A DNA stretch of 46,722 bases from assembly GCA_001784115.1 (NCBI GenBank), contig MFPD01000023.1, positions 1 through 46,722 on the forward strand, in the 5' to 3' direction. This stretch comes from Candidatus Levybacteria bacterium RIFCSPLOWO2_02_FULL_37_18 (GTDB lineage Bacteria; Patescibacteriota; Microgenomatia; Levybacterales; UBA12049). The position numbers were made by a program, and so were the translations under genes. The notes beneath the pieces are model-generated. The model worked only from the letters and a program-made list of their open reading frames with translations, did no database searches and had not been told where the DNA came from. Positions 9,196 through 18,916 of this stretch are shown here, piece by piece (position 1 is the first letter of the stretch; each line of letters opens with the position of its first letter).

Positions 9196-10437
9196 ATGGA
9201 AAAGGTTAAAAAGCTTGATTTTTGCAGATTGTGCAAGAGTAAAAATCTGGAAAAGGTTTTAGACTTAGGAAAAACGCCACCAGCGAACTCATTTTTAAAA
9301 AAAAGTCAACTTAAAGATAAAGAAGATTTTTTTCCTTTGGTTGTCAATTTTTGTACCGACTGCGGTCAGCTTCAGTTAGGTCATATTGTTAATCCTGAAA
9401 TTCTTTTTCGTCATTATGTTTGGGTGTCTTCTACTTCTTCTGTAACTGTTAGGCATTTTGAAGAATACGCTAATTCTGTCTTTAAAAAAATAAAACTCAA
9501 AAAAGGCGATTTAGTTGTTGAACCAGGAAGCAACGATGGCGTACTTTTAAAACCGTTTAAAAATCTTGGAGCCAACGTATTAGGTGTTGATCCGGCGAGA
9601 AATGTTGCAACTCGGGCAACTAAGGGAGGAATTCCAACACTTCCTCATTTTTTTAGCCTAAAAATAGCCAAACAAATTGCAAAAAAATACGGTAGGGCAA
9701 AAGTTATAACTGCTAATAATTGCTTTGCCCACATTCATGATTTAGATGAGGTAGTAAATGGTGTTAAAGAATTGCTTGATAAAGAAGGCACGTTTGTAAT
9801 TGAAGCTCCTTATAATATTGATTTTTTAGAAAAAAATCTGTTTGATATAGTTTATCATGAACATCTTTCATATATTGCCATCAATCCCCTTGATAAATTT
9901 TTCTATAGTCATGGAATGCGGATATTTGATGTAGTAAAAAGAGACGTTCATGGAGGATCGGTGAGAATTTTTGTAAAGTTTGGCGATGCAAAACATCATA
10001 TTAATAAATCGGTTCAGGAGTTTATAGATAGAGAAAAAAAGAAAAATCTTTCAGACGTTTTTATTTATAAAAAGTTTGCAAAAAAAGTTCAAAAGAACAA
10101 GCTTGAATTAGTAAAACTTCTTAAAAAACTTAAAAAAGAAAAAAAAACTATTGCAGGATATGGAGCGCCCGCAAAATCAACCACCCTTTTGCATTATTTT
10201 GATATAGGGAAAGACACGATTGATTTTATTGTTGATGACAGCCGTTTCAAACATGGACTTTTTACTCCGGGAAAACATATTTCCATTGTTCCAACAGAGC
10301 AGCTTTATATTAGAAAACCAGATTATGTTCTGATTTTAGCTTGGAATTTCGCCGAATCAATTATGAAGATGCATAAAAAATATAAAGATGATGGAGGAAA
10401 ATTCATAATCCCCGTACCAGTTTCTCGAATCATATGA
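9196..10437 (+). CDS. NDP-hexose C-methyltransferase-like protein (zinc-binding N-terminus, SAM domain, C-terminal C-MT domain)
   Basis: CRLCKSKNLEKVLDLGKTPPANSFL...FCTDCGQLQLGH; VVEPGSNDGVLL; GYGAPAKSTTLLHY. Confidence 0.82.
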   Translation: MEKVKKLDFCRLCKSKNLEKVLDLGKTPPANSFLKKSQLKDKEDFFPLVVNFCTDCGQLQLGHIVNPEILFRHYVWVSSTSSVTVRHFEEYANSVFKKIKLKKGDLVVEPGSNDGVLLKPFKNLGANVLGVDPARNVATRATKGGIPTLPHFFSLKIAKQIAKKYGRAKVITANNCFAHIHDLDEVVNGVKELLDKEGTFVIEAPYNIDFLEKNLFDIVYHEHLSYIAINPLDKFFYSHGMRIFDVVKRDVHGGSVRIFVKFGDAKHHINKSVQEFIDREKKKNLSDVFIYKKFAKKVQKNKLELVKLLKKLKKEKKTIAGYGAPAKSTTLLHYFDIGKDTIDFIVDDSRFKHGLFTPGKHISIVPTEQLYIRKPDYVLILAWNFAESIMKMHKKYKDDGGKFIIPVPVSRII

Positions 10438-11993
10438 AAGATCGATTAAAGATTGCTAAAGTTACAACCTTCGATGCTCAGAGCATTTTTTCATTTCATT
10501 ATGAATTTTCCTCCATTTGTAAAAAATATTATTTTGACTTCGTACTCCTGGGTATTATCATTTTTATTTCACTGACTACCTGGTATTCTCTAACAGAAGG
10601 GATTTTAGGGGGTGATAGTTTCTTATACTTGCTATACAGCTATAAAACAGCGTTTTGGAAACAACCATTTGCGATTGGTAGCTTTGAAGCATCTGCTGTT
10701 ACATATGGAAATCTATTCTCTCGACTTTTTGGAGTTACCTTCCCACTTTATTTTTGGGCAGAGCTCATAGTAATGAATATAATTAATATATTATTTTATG
10801 TATTTGTTTTTATTTTGACAAAAAAAAGACTTGTTGCATTTACTGCAACATTATTTCTTGCGGTAAATTATTTTGGAAATTGGGACATGTATTCAAATCA
10901 TTCCTACACATTTTTTCTTGAACGAATAATTAATGCTCCGTGGATGATTTTAAGTTTAATGTTTCTTCATCTTTATCTTACTCAGAATAAGATAAAGTAT
11001 TTTAGTACATCTGTCATATTTTATACCCTAGGAGTTGGGCTTGGGCATTTTAGTATTTTATTTTCACCTACATTTATTTTTTACCCCATTACTTATAAAT
11101 TTTTTAAATCTCAAAAAAATAAATACTCCAAAAGCAATGAAATATGGATAGTAATTATTTATCTATTTACAGGTGCGTCAATCATGTTTTTACAACAACT
11201 TTCTCTGCCCGGGTTTGGTCCTAAGTGGAGTTTTATAGATTTCATGATGCATCCTAATAAGTATCAGCATATTGATAAAATTGTTGCCCAATTAGTTAAC
11301 TGGTCACAGTACCCTATGATTTTAAAGTCTCTAGATAATAATGCAATGAATGGCATTATTAATGTTGGGACAAGAGATACTATATCTCTCTATGTTGTTG
11401 TGATCTATTTTCTTGCCGGCATCCTAATATATAAAAAATTGCAATCCTATAGAGCAATTCTTTTTACGTGCGCTTTTTCTGTAACTGCAATTTTCTATCT
11501 TAATTCTTATTTTAATCAATACGCTATGCTTTACTATACAGGCTCCAGCAGATATCTTTATTATCCAACATTTATTCTTGTACTTTTCTGGGTTCTATTT
11601 TTATGGGCTGCTTTTTTCGATGCAAAGAATGTTTTAGTAAAGCTAGTGGGAATAGGTATAGTTGGTATGTATGTATTAGTTAACATTTCTTTAATACGAG
11701 GAAATTTTGAATGGGTAAACGTATGGAATATTCCAACTAAAAAGATGCATTCTTATATTGTTGATATAAGAGACAGCCTAAAAGAAAATACGCTTGTGGT
11801 AGGGGAATCCCCTTTGATTGGTCATCAAGAGGCGGTATTTTTTACCGAACAACTGGGTAGAGGACAGATTGTATATAGTACAACGAGTAAAAATTATGAC
11901 GATTGGGAAAAACTTGCCTCATCGGCATCGCATCTCATTTTTCTTGTATATAATAATACATGTAAATGTATCATAGAAACAGCAAACAAATAA
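10434..11993 (+). CDS. Polytopic membrane protein, triplicated family copy 1 (possible GT-C fold)
   Basis: Many TM segments; shares FLER, GLGHF, GFGPKWSF, SQYP, YFNQY, SSRYLYYPTF, FFTEQLGRG and CKC tail with the next two ORFs. Confidence 0.7.
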   Translation: MKDRLKIAKVTTFDAQSIFSFHYEFSSICKKYYFDFVLLGIIIFISLTTWYSLTEGILGGDSFLYLLYSYKTAFWKQPFAIGSFEASAVTYGNLFSRLFGVTFPLYFWAELIVMNIINILFYVFVFILTKKRLVAFTATLFLAVNYFGNWDMYSNHSYTFFLERIINAPWMILSLMFLHLYLTQNKIKYFSTSVIFYTLGVGLGHFSILFSPTFIFYPITYKFFKSQKNKYSKSNEIWIVIIYLFTGASIMFLQQLSLPGFGPKWSFIDFMMHPNKYQHIDKIVAQLVNWSQYPMILKSLDNNAMNGIINVGTRDTISLYVVVIYFLAGILIYKKLQSYRAILFTCAFSVTAIFYLNSYFNQYAMLYYTGSSRYLYYPTFILVLFWVLFLWAAFFDAKNVLVKLVGIGIVGMYVLVNISLIRGNFEWVNVWNIPTKKMHSYIVDIRDSLKENTLVVGESPLIGHQEAVFFTEQLGRGQIVYSTTSKNYDDWEKLASSASHLIFLVYNNTCKCIIETANK

Positions 11994-13486
11994 TAGGGAG
12001 AAAGCTTTTTAAAAAAATTAAAAAAGATCTTGGACTGATTTTAATAATCAACATACTAGCGTATTTTGCCTGGAGATTTTTACCTACGGTAACAATTCGA
12101 CATGACGGTTTTGTATACATGCTAAACAATTCTCATACATGGTTTTTTAGCATGCCGCTCTTTTTTACCGGATATGAGAATTCGGCAATGATGGTAGGTT
12201 TCCTCCTTCCAAAATTATTCGGCGTCAATTTACCTTTGTATTACTGGACCGTACTTGTGTTTATGTTGACAATCGACGTACTGCTTTATGTTGTCATTAA
12301 GCTTGTGACCAAGAGAAGTATTGTAGCGTTTGCCGCATCGCTCATTTTTGCGGTGCATTATTTTGGGAATTGGGATATGGTGACAACTCATTGCTATTGT
12401 TTTTTTCTTGAAAGAATAATTCCGACTGTTTTGCTTGTTCCAAGCTTTCTGTTTCTCCATCTCTTTTTGGAAAAAATGAAGAAGAAATTTTTTATACTAT
12501 CATCCCTCTTTTATTTCCTAGGCGTTGGTATTGGTCATTTTACTGTACTCTTTACCCCACTCTTTTTGTTTTATCCAATTTTTTGGTGCCTGTTTAAAGA
12601 GAAGAAAATCAAAAGAAAAATCGTTGGGATCGCGATTGGTTTATCATTTCTCTTCCAGAGTACTTTTTTTGTCGCAATTCAGCAGATTAATGAGAGTGGT
12701 TTAGGACCTCAAAAATGGACGTTTACAGAATTTCTTTTTCATCCAGAAAAATATCTCTATTTTAAAAAAATAGCTCTTCAGTTTGTTTATTGGTCTCAAT
12801 ACCCTGTACTTTTAAAAAATTATGCTGGTGATTCACTGCAAGCAATCATTGAAACAAAAACTGCGGAGTCACTCATTCCTCACTTTCTGATTGCCTACGC
12901 AGTTGCCGCACTCATCATTTACAAACGTCTTCCAAAGCAAAGACCCATGCTTTTCACTACTCTTTTGGGTACAACTGTCATTTTTTATCTCAATGCTTAT
13001 TTTAATCAATACGATATGCTTTATTTTTCAGGAGCTAGCAGGTATTTGTATTTTCCGACATTTTTACTTGCAATATTTTGGTCATATTTTATCTGGGCAA
13101 TTTTTTGGCGGAAGAAAAATATTTTTGCGATAGTTGGTATCTTTCTTTTAGTCGGATATTATATTATCAATTTTTTGTTAATCGATGCAGCATTTATTCG
13201 ACTTTCGGGTTTGAATAGGTCAACTCGTGCAGTTTTTGATCACATTATTAAAACTCGGGATCAGCTTTCAAAAAATACGTTAGTAATTGCTCCCTATCCT
13301 GAATTTTGGGTACAAGAATCGCAGTTCTTTACCGAACGACTGGGAAAAGGGGAAGTGCGGTATATATCGGAGCAAAATCATAATGATATCGATACGTGGG
13401 AGAAGGCAGCATCTTCCTCTTCTCAGGTGATAAAGTTGATGTATAGCAGAGATTGCGGCTGTATAAAAGAAGAAAGGCTAAAATAA
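11966..13486 (+). CDS. Polytopic membrane protein, triplicated family copy 2
   Basis: Paralog of flanking ORFs; C-terminal CGCIKEE. Confidence 0.7.
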   Translation: MYHRNSKQIIGRKLFKKIKKDLGLILIINILAYFAWRFLPTVTIRHDGFVYMLNNSHTWFFSMPLFFTGYENSAMMVGFLLPKLFGVNLPLYYWTVLVFMLTIDVLLYVVIKLVTKRSIVAFAASLIFAVHYFGNWDMVTTHCYCFFLERIIPTVLLVPSFLFLHLFLEKMKKKFFILSSLFYFLGVGIGHFTVLFTPLFLFYPIFWCLFKEKKIKRKIVGIAIGLSFLFQSTFFVAIQQINESGLGPQKWTFTEFLFHPEKYLYFKKIALQFVYWSQYPVLLKNYAGDSLQAIIETKTAESLIPHFLIAYAVAALIIYKRLPKQRPMLFTTLLGTTVIFYLNAYFNQYDMLYFSGASRYLYFPTFLLAIFWSYFIWAIFWRKKNIFAIVGIFLLVGYYIINFLLIDAAFIRLSGLNRSTRAVFDHIIKTRDQLSKNTLVIAPYPEFWVQESQFFTERLGKGEVRYISEQNHNDIDTWEKAASSSSQVIKLMYSRDCGCIKEERLK

Positions 13487-15003
13487 TGAAAAAAAAGCAT
13501 GGCATTGGTTATAAAATAGATCTAGGACTGATTTCAATAATCAACATACTAGCGTATTTTGCGTGGAGTTTTCTACCTACAGTAACAATTAGAAGCGACG
13601 GTTTTGTCTATATGTTGTCACAAACATATAAAGGATTCGTTCAACGCTCCTTCTTTTATACTAGTTATCAAAATTCAGGAATGTTGTTTGGTTTTCTATT
13701 TTCAAAATTATTTGGTGTAAAAATGGAGCTTTATTTTTGGGCGGAACTAGTTGTAATGCTGCTAATAAATGTTCTGTTTTACCTGTTAGTTAAAGTGGTA
13801 ACAAAAAACAGAATTATTGCGTTTTCGGCATCTCTTATGTTTGCGACGAGTTATTTTGGATTATGGGATATGTTTACAAATCATTGCTATTGTTTTTTCC
13901 TTGAACGTCCAATTGTTGCGATATTACTGCTGCCAAGTTTTATGTTTTTACATGTATTTTTACAACATTCAAAAAGAAAATATTATGCTTTTTCTTTAAT
14001 TCTGTATTTTTTGGCGATTGGGCTTGCACATTTTGCTATTCTTTTTACCGGCCCTTATTTAACGTACCCATTCTTTTACAGGATTTTTGAAGTGGGTAAA
14101 ACAAAAAGAAGCATTATGAGTGGGTTACTATATGGATTATCGTACTTATTAATCAGCGGTCTGTTTGTTTTGCTTCAGCAGGTAAATGAGTCAGGCTTTG
14201 GTCCGCATAAGTGGACCTTTTTAGAATTTTTAACACATCCTGGGTTATATAAGTATCCTGAAAAAATGACCTTAGAACTAGTTTACTGGACACAATATCC
14301 AACATTTCTAAAAGATATTGCCACAAATCCCCTACAAAATCTGCTTGATATTAAATCTGCTTACATATATGCTCCGTACATACTAGCTTTATATACAATC
14401 TGCAGCGTTATAATCTTTAAAACCTTACCTAAATTTAGAGCTTTATTGTTTTCTGTTATTTTTGGTATTGCAGGAAACTTTTATTTAAACGCGTATTTTA
14501 ATCAATGGGATATTTTATCACAGCCGGACTCGAGCAGATATCTTTTTTACCCATCGTTTTTACTCGTTATTTTTTGGTCTTTGTTTTTTTGGTCAATATT
14601 TTGGTCAAGAAGGAAAGCATTTTATCACGCAGGATTTTTCCTACTGGGTTTTTATGTTTGGATAAATATTTGGTTAATAAACGCACATGTTACATGGATT
14701 ACAAAGTGGGATAAATCAACAAAAGCAATTCAAGAATACCTCATTAAGAATAGAGATAGTCTTAGGAAAAATACACTGGTAATAGGACCTTATCCTGAAA
14801 TAGGCATACAGGAATCAATTTTCTTTACCGAACAGCTTGGGAGGGGAAAAGTTCGTTATATGAGTGAAAATACGAATTATGATAACTGGAAAGATGTTGC
14901 CCCTTCCTTTTCTCATATAATTAGATTACATTATGATGAAAAATGTGGTTGTGTTGCCGAAGAAAAAATTAGACAGAGTGCGATCTCTACTAGTCGATTT
15001 TAA
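13486..15003 (+). CDS. Polytopic membrane protein, triplicated family copy 3 (start revised from 13453)
   Basis: TAATG overlap: stop of copy 2 at 13484-13486 and ATG at 13486 in frame; C-terminal CGCVAEE. Confidence 0.7.
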   Translation: MKKKHGIGYKIDLGLISIINILAYFAWSFLPTVTIRSDGFVYMLSQTYKGFVQRSFFYTSYQNSGMLFGFLFSKLFGVKMELYFWAELVVMLLINVLFYLLVKVVTKNRIIAFSASLMFATSYFGLWDMFTNHCYCFFLERPIVAILLLPSFMFLHVFLQHSKRKYYAFSLILYFLAIGLAHFAILFTGPYLTYPFFYRIFEVGKTKRSIMSGLLYGLSYLLISGLFVLLQQVNESGFGPHKWTFLEFLTHPGLYKYPEKMTLELVYWTQYPTFLKDIATNPLQNLLDIKSAYIYAPYILALYTICSVIIFKTLPKFRALLFSVIFGIAGNFYLNAYFNQWDILSQPDSSRYLFYPSFLLVIFWSLFFWSIFWSRRKAFYHAGFFLLGFYVWINIWLINAHVTWITKWDKSTKAIQEYLIKNRDSLRKNTLVIGPYPEIGIQESIFFTEQLGRGKVRYMSENTNYDNWKDVAPSFSHIIRLHYDEKCGCVAEEKIRQSAISTSRF

Positions 15004-15715
15004 ATCCGAAACTCCTTTTAATTCTGTAATCTAAAATTAGAAAAAGCATCATTGTGCCAACATACATTGCCCTTTTTAAAGAACCGGTTATCTTTGAATA
15101 TCCTAATCTTTTTCTATAGTGCACGGGTATTTCGATAAAAGATTTATGAGCAAAAATACTAAGAATTACTGTTTCCGGTAAAAAATGCGACTGGCCAACT
15201 GTTAAAAAAGGCAATATTTTTTGTATAACGTCTTTTCTAAAAATTCGATACGTGCATCCGCAATCAGAAAGTGTATTACTTGCATATAATATTTGCATAC
15301 ATTTCGCGAGCAGTACATTCCCAATTCTAATAAGAAAACCCATGTTTGAATCTTTATCAATAAAATCAGGGTGAGTTCTTGATCCAATAACTACATCATA
15401 GGTATCAATATGTTCAAGAAGTCTTAATGTATCTTCTGCATCAAATGTCCCGTCTGGTTCGCATAAAATAATAATTGCGCCTGATGCTTCATGGAGACCT
15501 TTCTGCAATGTATGGCCAAATCCTTGTTTTTCTTCTTTTATAACTTTAGCACCAGCTCTTTTTGCGTAGCGCTTCGTGTTATCATTAGAATTATTGTTTA
15601 CCACAATAATTTCATCAATGATATTAAGAGACTGAAAATTTTTAATTATTTTTTCTATTGCCTTTTCCTCATTATAAGCTGGGAGAATTAAACTGGTCTT
15701 TTTTCGCTTATACAT
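14990..15715 (-). CDS. Glycosyltransferase family 2
   Basis: TSLILPAYNEEKAIEKII, EIIVVNNNSNDNT, LCEPDGTF. Confidence 0.85.
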   Translation of the reverse strand: MYKRKKTSLILPAYNEEKAIEKIIKNFQSLNIIDEIIVVNNNSNDNTKRYAKRAGAKVIKEEKQGFGHTLQKGLHEASGAIIILCEPDGTFDAEDTLRLLEHIDTYDVVIGSRTHPDFIDKDSNMGFLIRIGNVLLAKCMQILYASNTLSDCGCTYRIFRKDVIQKILPFLTVGQSHFLPETVILSIFAHKSFIEIPVHYRKRLGYSKITGSLKRAMYVGTMMLFLILDYRIKRSFGFKID

Positions 15716-15750
15716 GAAAGTATTATAACGAAATCAGAATCTAGAAACAA
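15715..15750 (-). promoter_or_regulatory. Sigma70-type promoter, leaderless spacing
   Basis: TTGTTT (15745-15750)-N17-TATAAT (15722-15727)-N6-ATG 15715. Confidence 0.6.
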
Positions 15751-15765
15751 TTAATATTGAAGCGA

Positions 15766-15804
15766 TTGGTATTTATTTGTTTTTTTTGTATAATGCTGAG
15801 TATG
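15766..15804 (+). promoter_or_regulatory. Sigma70-type promoter, leaderless spacing
   Basis: TTGGTA (15766-15771)-N17-TATAAT (15789-15794)-N7-ATG 15802. Confidence 0.65.
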
Positions 15805-16836
15805 AAAAATAATAGGATTCTTGTAACCGGGGCAGGCGGATTTATGGGCAGTCATCTTGTGAATTATATCATATCTAAAAATCATAAAAAAGTATACGGT
15901 GTTGATGATCTTTCTGGGGGATTTCGTCAAAACGTGCACCCAAAAAGTATTTTTACTAAGTTAGATCTAAGGGATAAGAAAAAAACTTCAAAATATATAT
16001 CTTCCGTAAAACCAGATATTATCTTTCATCTTGCCGCTGATGCTACAGAAGGACGGAGTCAATTTACTCCAATAGAGTGTACAGAAAGGAATTATGGAGC
16101 ATATCTTAATCTCCTTATACCGGCTATCAAAAATGGTCTTATAGAAATTATTCTAACGAGTTCTATGAGTGTTTATGGTTCGCAGAGGCCTCCTTTTTCA
16201 GAAAACATGAGGCGGGATCCGGATGACATTTATGGAATTTCAAAAGCGGCAATGGAGAGAGCAACCGAAATATTAGCATCGGTACATGGATTTCAATATG
16301 TAATAATAAGACCTCATAACGTGTATGGTCCCCGCCAAAATCTTTCCGACCCCTATAGAAATGTTGTTGCCATTTTTGTTAACTGTTTGTTAAATAACAA
16401 AAATTTCTATATCTATAGTGATGGTAACCAGAAAAGAGCTTTTTCCTACATTGATGATTTTACTCCTTACATTTATAAAGCGGCTTTTTTGAAAAAAGCA
16501 GAAAGAGAAATTTTTAATATCGGACCTGTTGAAGAATGCACCATTAATCAACTCGCAAAAATAGTTTTGAAAAATTTCTTTCCTGACGGAAGGATTCCTA
16601 ATAATCTATTACCAGAGTACTTGCCTGCTCGTCCTTTAGAGGTTAAGAATGCTTGGTGCACTGTTGACAAAGCGCAAAAAATATTAGGATACAAAACTAC
16701 GATTAGTATTGAAGATGGTATTAGAAAGATGATTGAGTGGGCTAAAACAAGAGGGCCACAAAAGTTTAAATATTTAGATTCTTTAGAAATAGAAAATACA
16801 AAAACACCAAAACTATGGAAAAAGAAACTTATCTAA
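15802..16836 (+). CDS. NAD-dependent epimerase/dehydratase (start revised from 15757)
   Basis: RILVTGAGGFMGSHLVNYI, IYGISK catalytic motif, RPHNVYGPRQ; the annotated 5' extension contains the promoter. Confidence 0.82.
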   Translation: MKNNRILVTGAGGFMGSHLVNYIISKNHKKVYGVDDLSGGFRQNVHPKSIFTKLDLRDKKKTSKYISSVKPDIIFHLAADATEGRSQFTPIECTERNYGAYLNLLIPAIKNGLIEIILTSSMSVYGSQRPPFSENMRRDPDDIYGISKAAMERATEILASVHGFQYVIIRPHNVYGPRQNLSDPYRNVVAIFVNCLLNNKNFYIYSDGNQKRAFSYIDDFTPYIYKAAFLKKAEREIFNIGPVEECTINQLAKIVLKNFFPDGRIPNNLLPEYLPARPLEVKNAWCTVDKAQKILGYKTTISIEDGIRKMIEWAKTRGPQKFKYLDSLEIENTKTPKLWKKKLI

Positions 16837-17738
16837 ACAACTGTCCTTTATGCGGTAGTCGAGTTATTAATGGAATGTATGGTTTATCCGGATATCTCAT
16901 GTGCAACAATTGTTTATTGGGATGGAAAAAAAAACTCAAAAGCACAGAATATGTAACAGAATACTACGTAGGTAAGTCTACATTGGCACGACGGCTATTT
17001 ACTCCCTTACAAAACTTTTTCTATTCTATTCGTCAGTGGTATGCAGGAAGGCAAAAAAAGAAATTGTGGATTGATGTTGGAGCAGGCGAAGGAGGTTTTT
17101 TAAAAACAGTAAAGGCAAAACGACGAATTGGCGTTGAAATATCATCTTCTGGAAAGAAAATGATGAAAGAGAGCGGGTTGGATACTTTATCAGATAAGGA
17201 ATTTATTAGGACAAAGGGGCTTGGGGCGGATGTTATTAGTTTTTGGCATGTTTTAGAACATGTCGAAAAACCAGAAGAGTATTTGGATGCAGCAAGAAAT
17301 AATTTAAAAAAAGGAGGAAAAATAATAATAGGAGTTCCAAACATCGACAGTTTTGAATTTAAATTTAGCAAACAGTATTGGTTTCATCTTCAACCACAAT
17401 TTCATCTCTGGCATTATTCCCCCAGCTCTCTGAAAAAATTATTACAAAAATCCAAGTTCAAAATTAATACTATTGATTATTGGTCTATAGAACACCATCT
17501 TACCGGAGTTTTGCAAACGTTTATAAATAAATTTTCCGGATCAAAAGAAAATGTTTTACATAGATTAGTAAAAAGAAGTGCTGGGGGCTCAAAAGTAAGG
17601 CTAGGAGATATTTTTTGGTCGGGGTTTTTTTTGACACTTGGTGCACCAATTATTGTTCTTTTCTGGACCATAGGTTCTATATTTAGAAGGTCTGGAACAA
17701 TTGTAGTTGTTGCATCTACTGGTCGTAAAACTCCCTGA
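16815..17738 (+). CDS. SAM-dependent methyltransferase with N-terminal zinc-finger-like motif
   Basis: CPLCGSRV...CNNC; WIDVGAGEGGFL; ISFWHVLEHVEKP. Confidence 0.8.
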   Translation: MEKETYLNNCPLCGSRVINGMYGLSGYLMCNNCLLGWKKKLKSTEYVTEYYVGKSTLARRLFTPLQNFFYSIRQWYAGRQKKKLWIDVGAGEGGFLKTVKAKRRIGVEISSSGKKMMKESGLDTLSDKEFIRTKGLGADVISFWHVLEHVEKPEEYLDAARNNLKKGGKIIIGVPNIDSFEFKFSKQYWFHLQPQFHLWHYSPSSLKKLLQKSKFKINTIDYWSIEHHLTGVLQTFINKFSGSKENVLHRLVKRSAGGSKVRLGDIFWSGFFLTLGAPIIVLFWTIGSIFRRSGTIVVVASTGRKTP

Positions 17739-18819
17739 TTAAACTGCAGATATAATTAATTTCTTCATAGGTAAGTTCGGGAAACATGGGAAGAGATAGG
17801 ATAGATTTGGCAAGCTGTTCGCTTATCGGAAAATCTCCTTTTTTATAACCCATTGATTTGTAAGCTTTTTGGAGATGAATAGGAGTTGGGTAATGGATTA
17901 CGGTTTTCACACCTTTTTCTTTTAGGAATTTACCTAAATCATCTCTTCTTTGAGCTTGAATCATATATATATGGTATACATGATATGCGTATTCCATTTC
18001 TTTTGGAAGAGTTATTTGTGGAATAGATGATAGAAGTTTGTTATATATGTTTGCGTGTTGTCTTCTTTTTTGAGTGAAATCATCAAGATGTTTTAGTTTT
18101 ACATTGAGGATTGCTGCCTGAAGTGTATCGAGCCTGCTTTTGTATCCAAACATTGCATGTACATATTTTTTAATTGATCCATCATTCCGTAAGTACTCGA
18201 GTTTTTCTTTGATTTCCCAATTATTTGTTACTACTGCTCCACCGTCTCCAAATGCACCTACATTTTTTCCCGGATAAAAGGAAAAAGCTCCTGTTTTACC
18301 GGCAGGAACTTTTTTTCCTTTATATTTTGCACCGTGTGCCTGACAACAATCTTCAATAATAATTAGGTTGTATTTCTTGGCAATAGCAATAATCGGGTCC
18401 ATATCTGCTGGTTGTCCGTATAAATGGACCGGAATAATAGCTTTTGTTCTCTTGGTTATCGCGGCTTCTATTTTTGTTGGGTCAATATTGTAGCTTTTAG
18501 AATCTACGTCGACAAATACTGGTTCTGCGCCTACGTTTGATACAGTCATTGCTGTGGCAATGTAACTATTTGGCGCAGTAATTACTTCATCTCCTCTTCC
18601 TATTCCATGTGACAAAAGAGTAAGAAATAACGCATCTGTTCCAGAATTTAATCCAACTGCATATTTCTTGTTGCAAAAGGCAGCAAAATTTCTCTCAAAC
18701 TGCTCAAGAGGTTCTCCATCAATAAATACAGCATTATCGAAAACTTGCTCAATTACCTCTATAAATTCTTTTTTATACATTTTATTTTGCCTTTTTAAAT
18801 CAACAAAATTTATAATCAT
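17716..18819 (-). CDS. DegT/DnrJ/EryC1/StrS-family PLP aminotransferase (start revised from 18837)
   Basis: GLNSGTDALFLTL, EDCCQAHGAKYKGKK, FSFYPGKNVGAFGDGGA with PLP Lys. Confidence 0.9.
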   Translation of the reverse strand: MIINFVDLKRQNKMYKKEFIEVIEQVFDNAVFIDGEPLEQFERNFAAFCNKKYAVGLNSGTDALFLTLLSHGIGRGDEVITAPNSYIATAMTVSNVGAEPVFVDVDSKSYNIDPTKIEAAITKRTKAIIPVHLYGQPADMDPIIAIAKKYNLIIIEDCCQAHGAKYKGKKVPAGKTGAFSFYPGKNVGAFGDGGAVVTNNWEIKEKLEYLRNDGSIKKYVHAMFGYKSRLDTLQAAILNVKLKHLDDFTQKRRQHANIYNKLLSSIPQITLPKEMEYAYHVYHIYMIQAQRRDDLGKFLKEKGVKTVIHYPTPIHLQKAYKSMGYKKGDFPISEQLAKSILSLPMFPELTYEEINYICSLIREFYDQ

Positions 18820-18854
18820 GGGAGTATAATAGCACAAGAAAAGTTTGAAACCAA
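18819..18854 (-). promoter_or_regulatory. Sigma70-type promoter, leaderless spacing
   Basis: TTGGTT (18849-18854)-N17-TATTAT (18826-18831)-N6-ATG 18819. Confidence 0.55.
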
Positions 18855-18916
18855 GAAAAAAAGAATAGTCTTAATCTTCGTTGATTTTTAGAATAACGTA
18901 TGTTACGCTCGTTACT

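Noticed and set aside
10434-15003. Triplication as an assembly artefact or a mobile element array
   Set aside because: Copies are clearly diverged at DNA level except for short stretches, and no terminal repeats or transposase genes are present.
17033-17371. Antisense ORF of 112 aa (also 19078-19551, 27212-27556, 28978-29439)
   Set aside because: Lie opposite well-supported enzyme genes, have low-complexity or unlikely protein composition and no recognisable domain; shadow ORFs.
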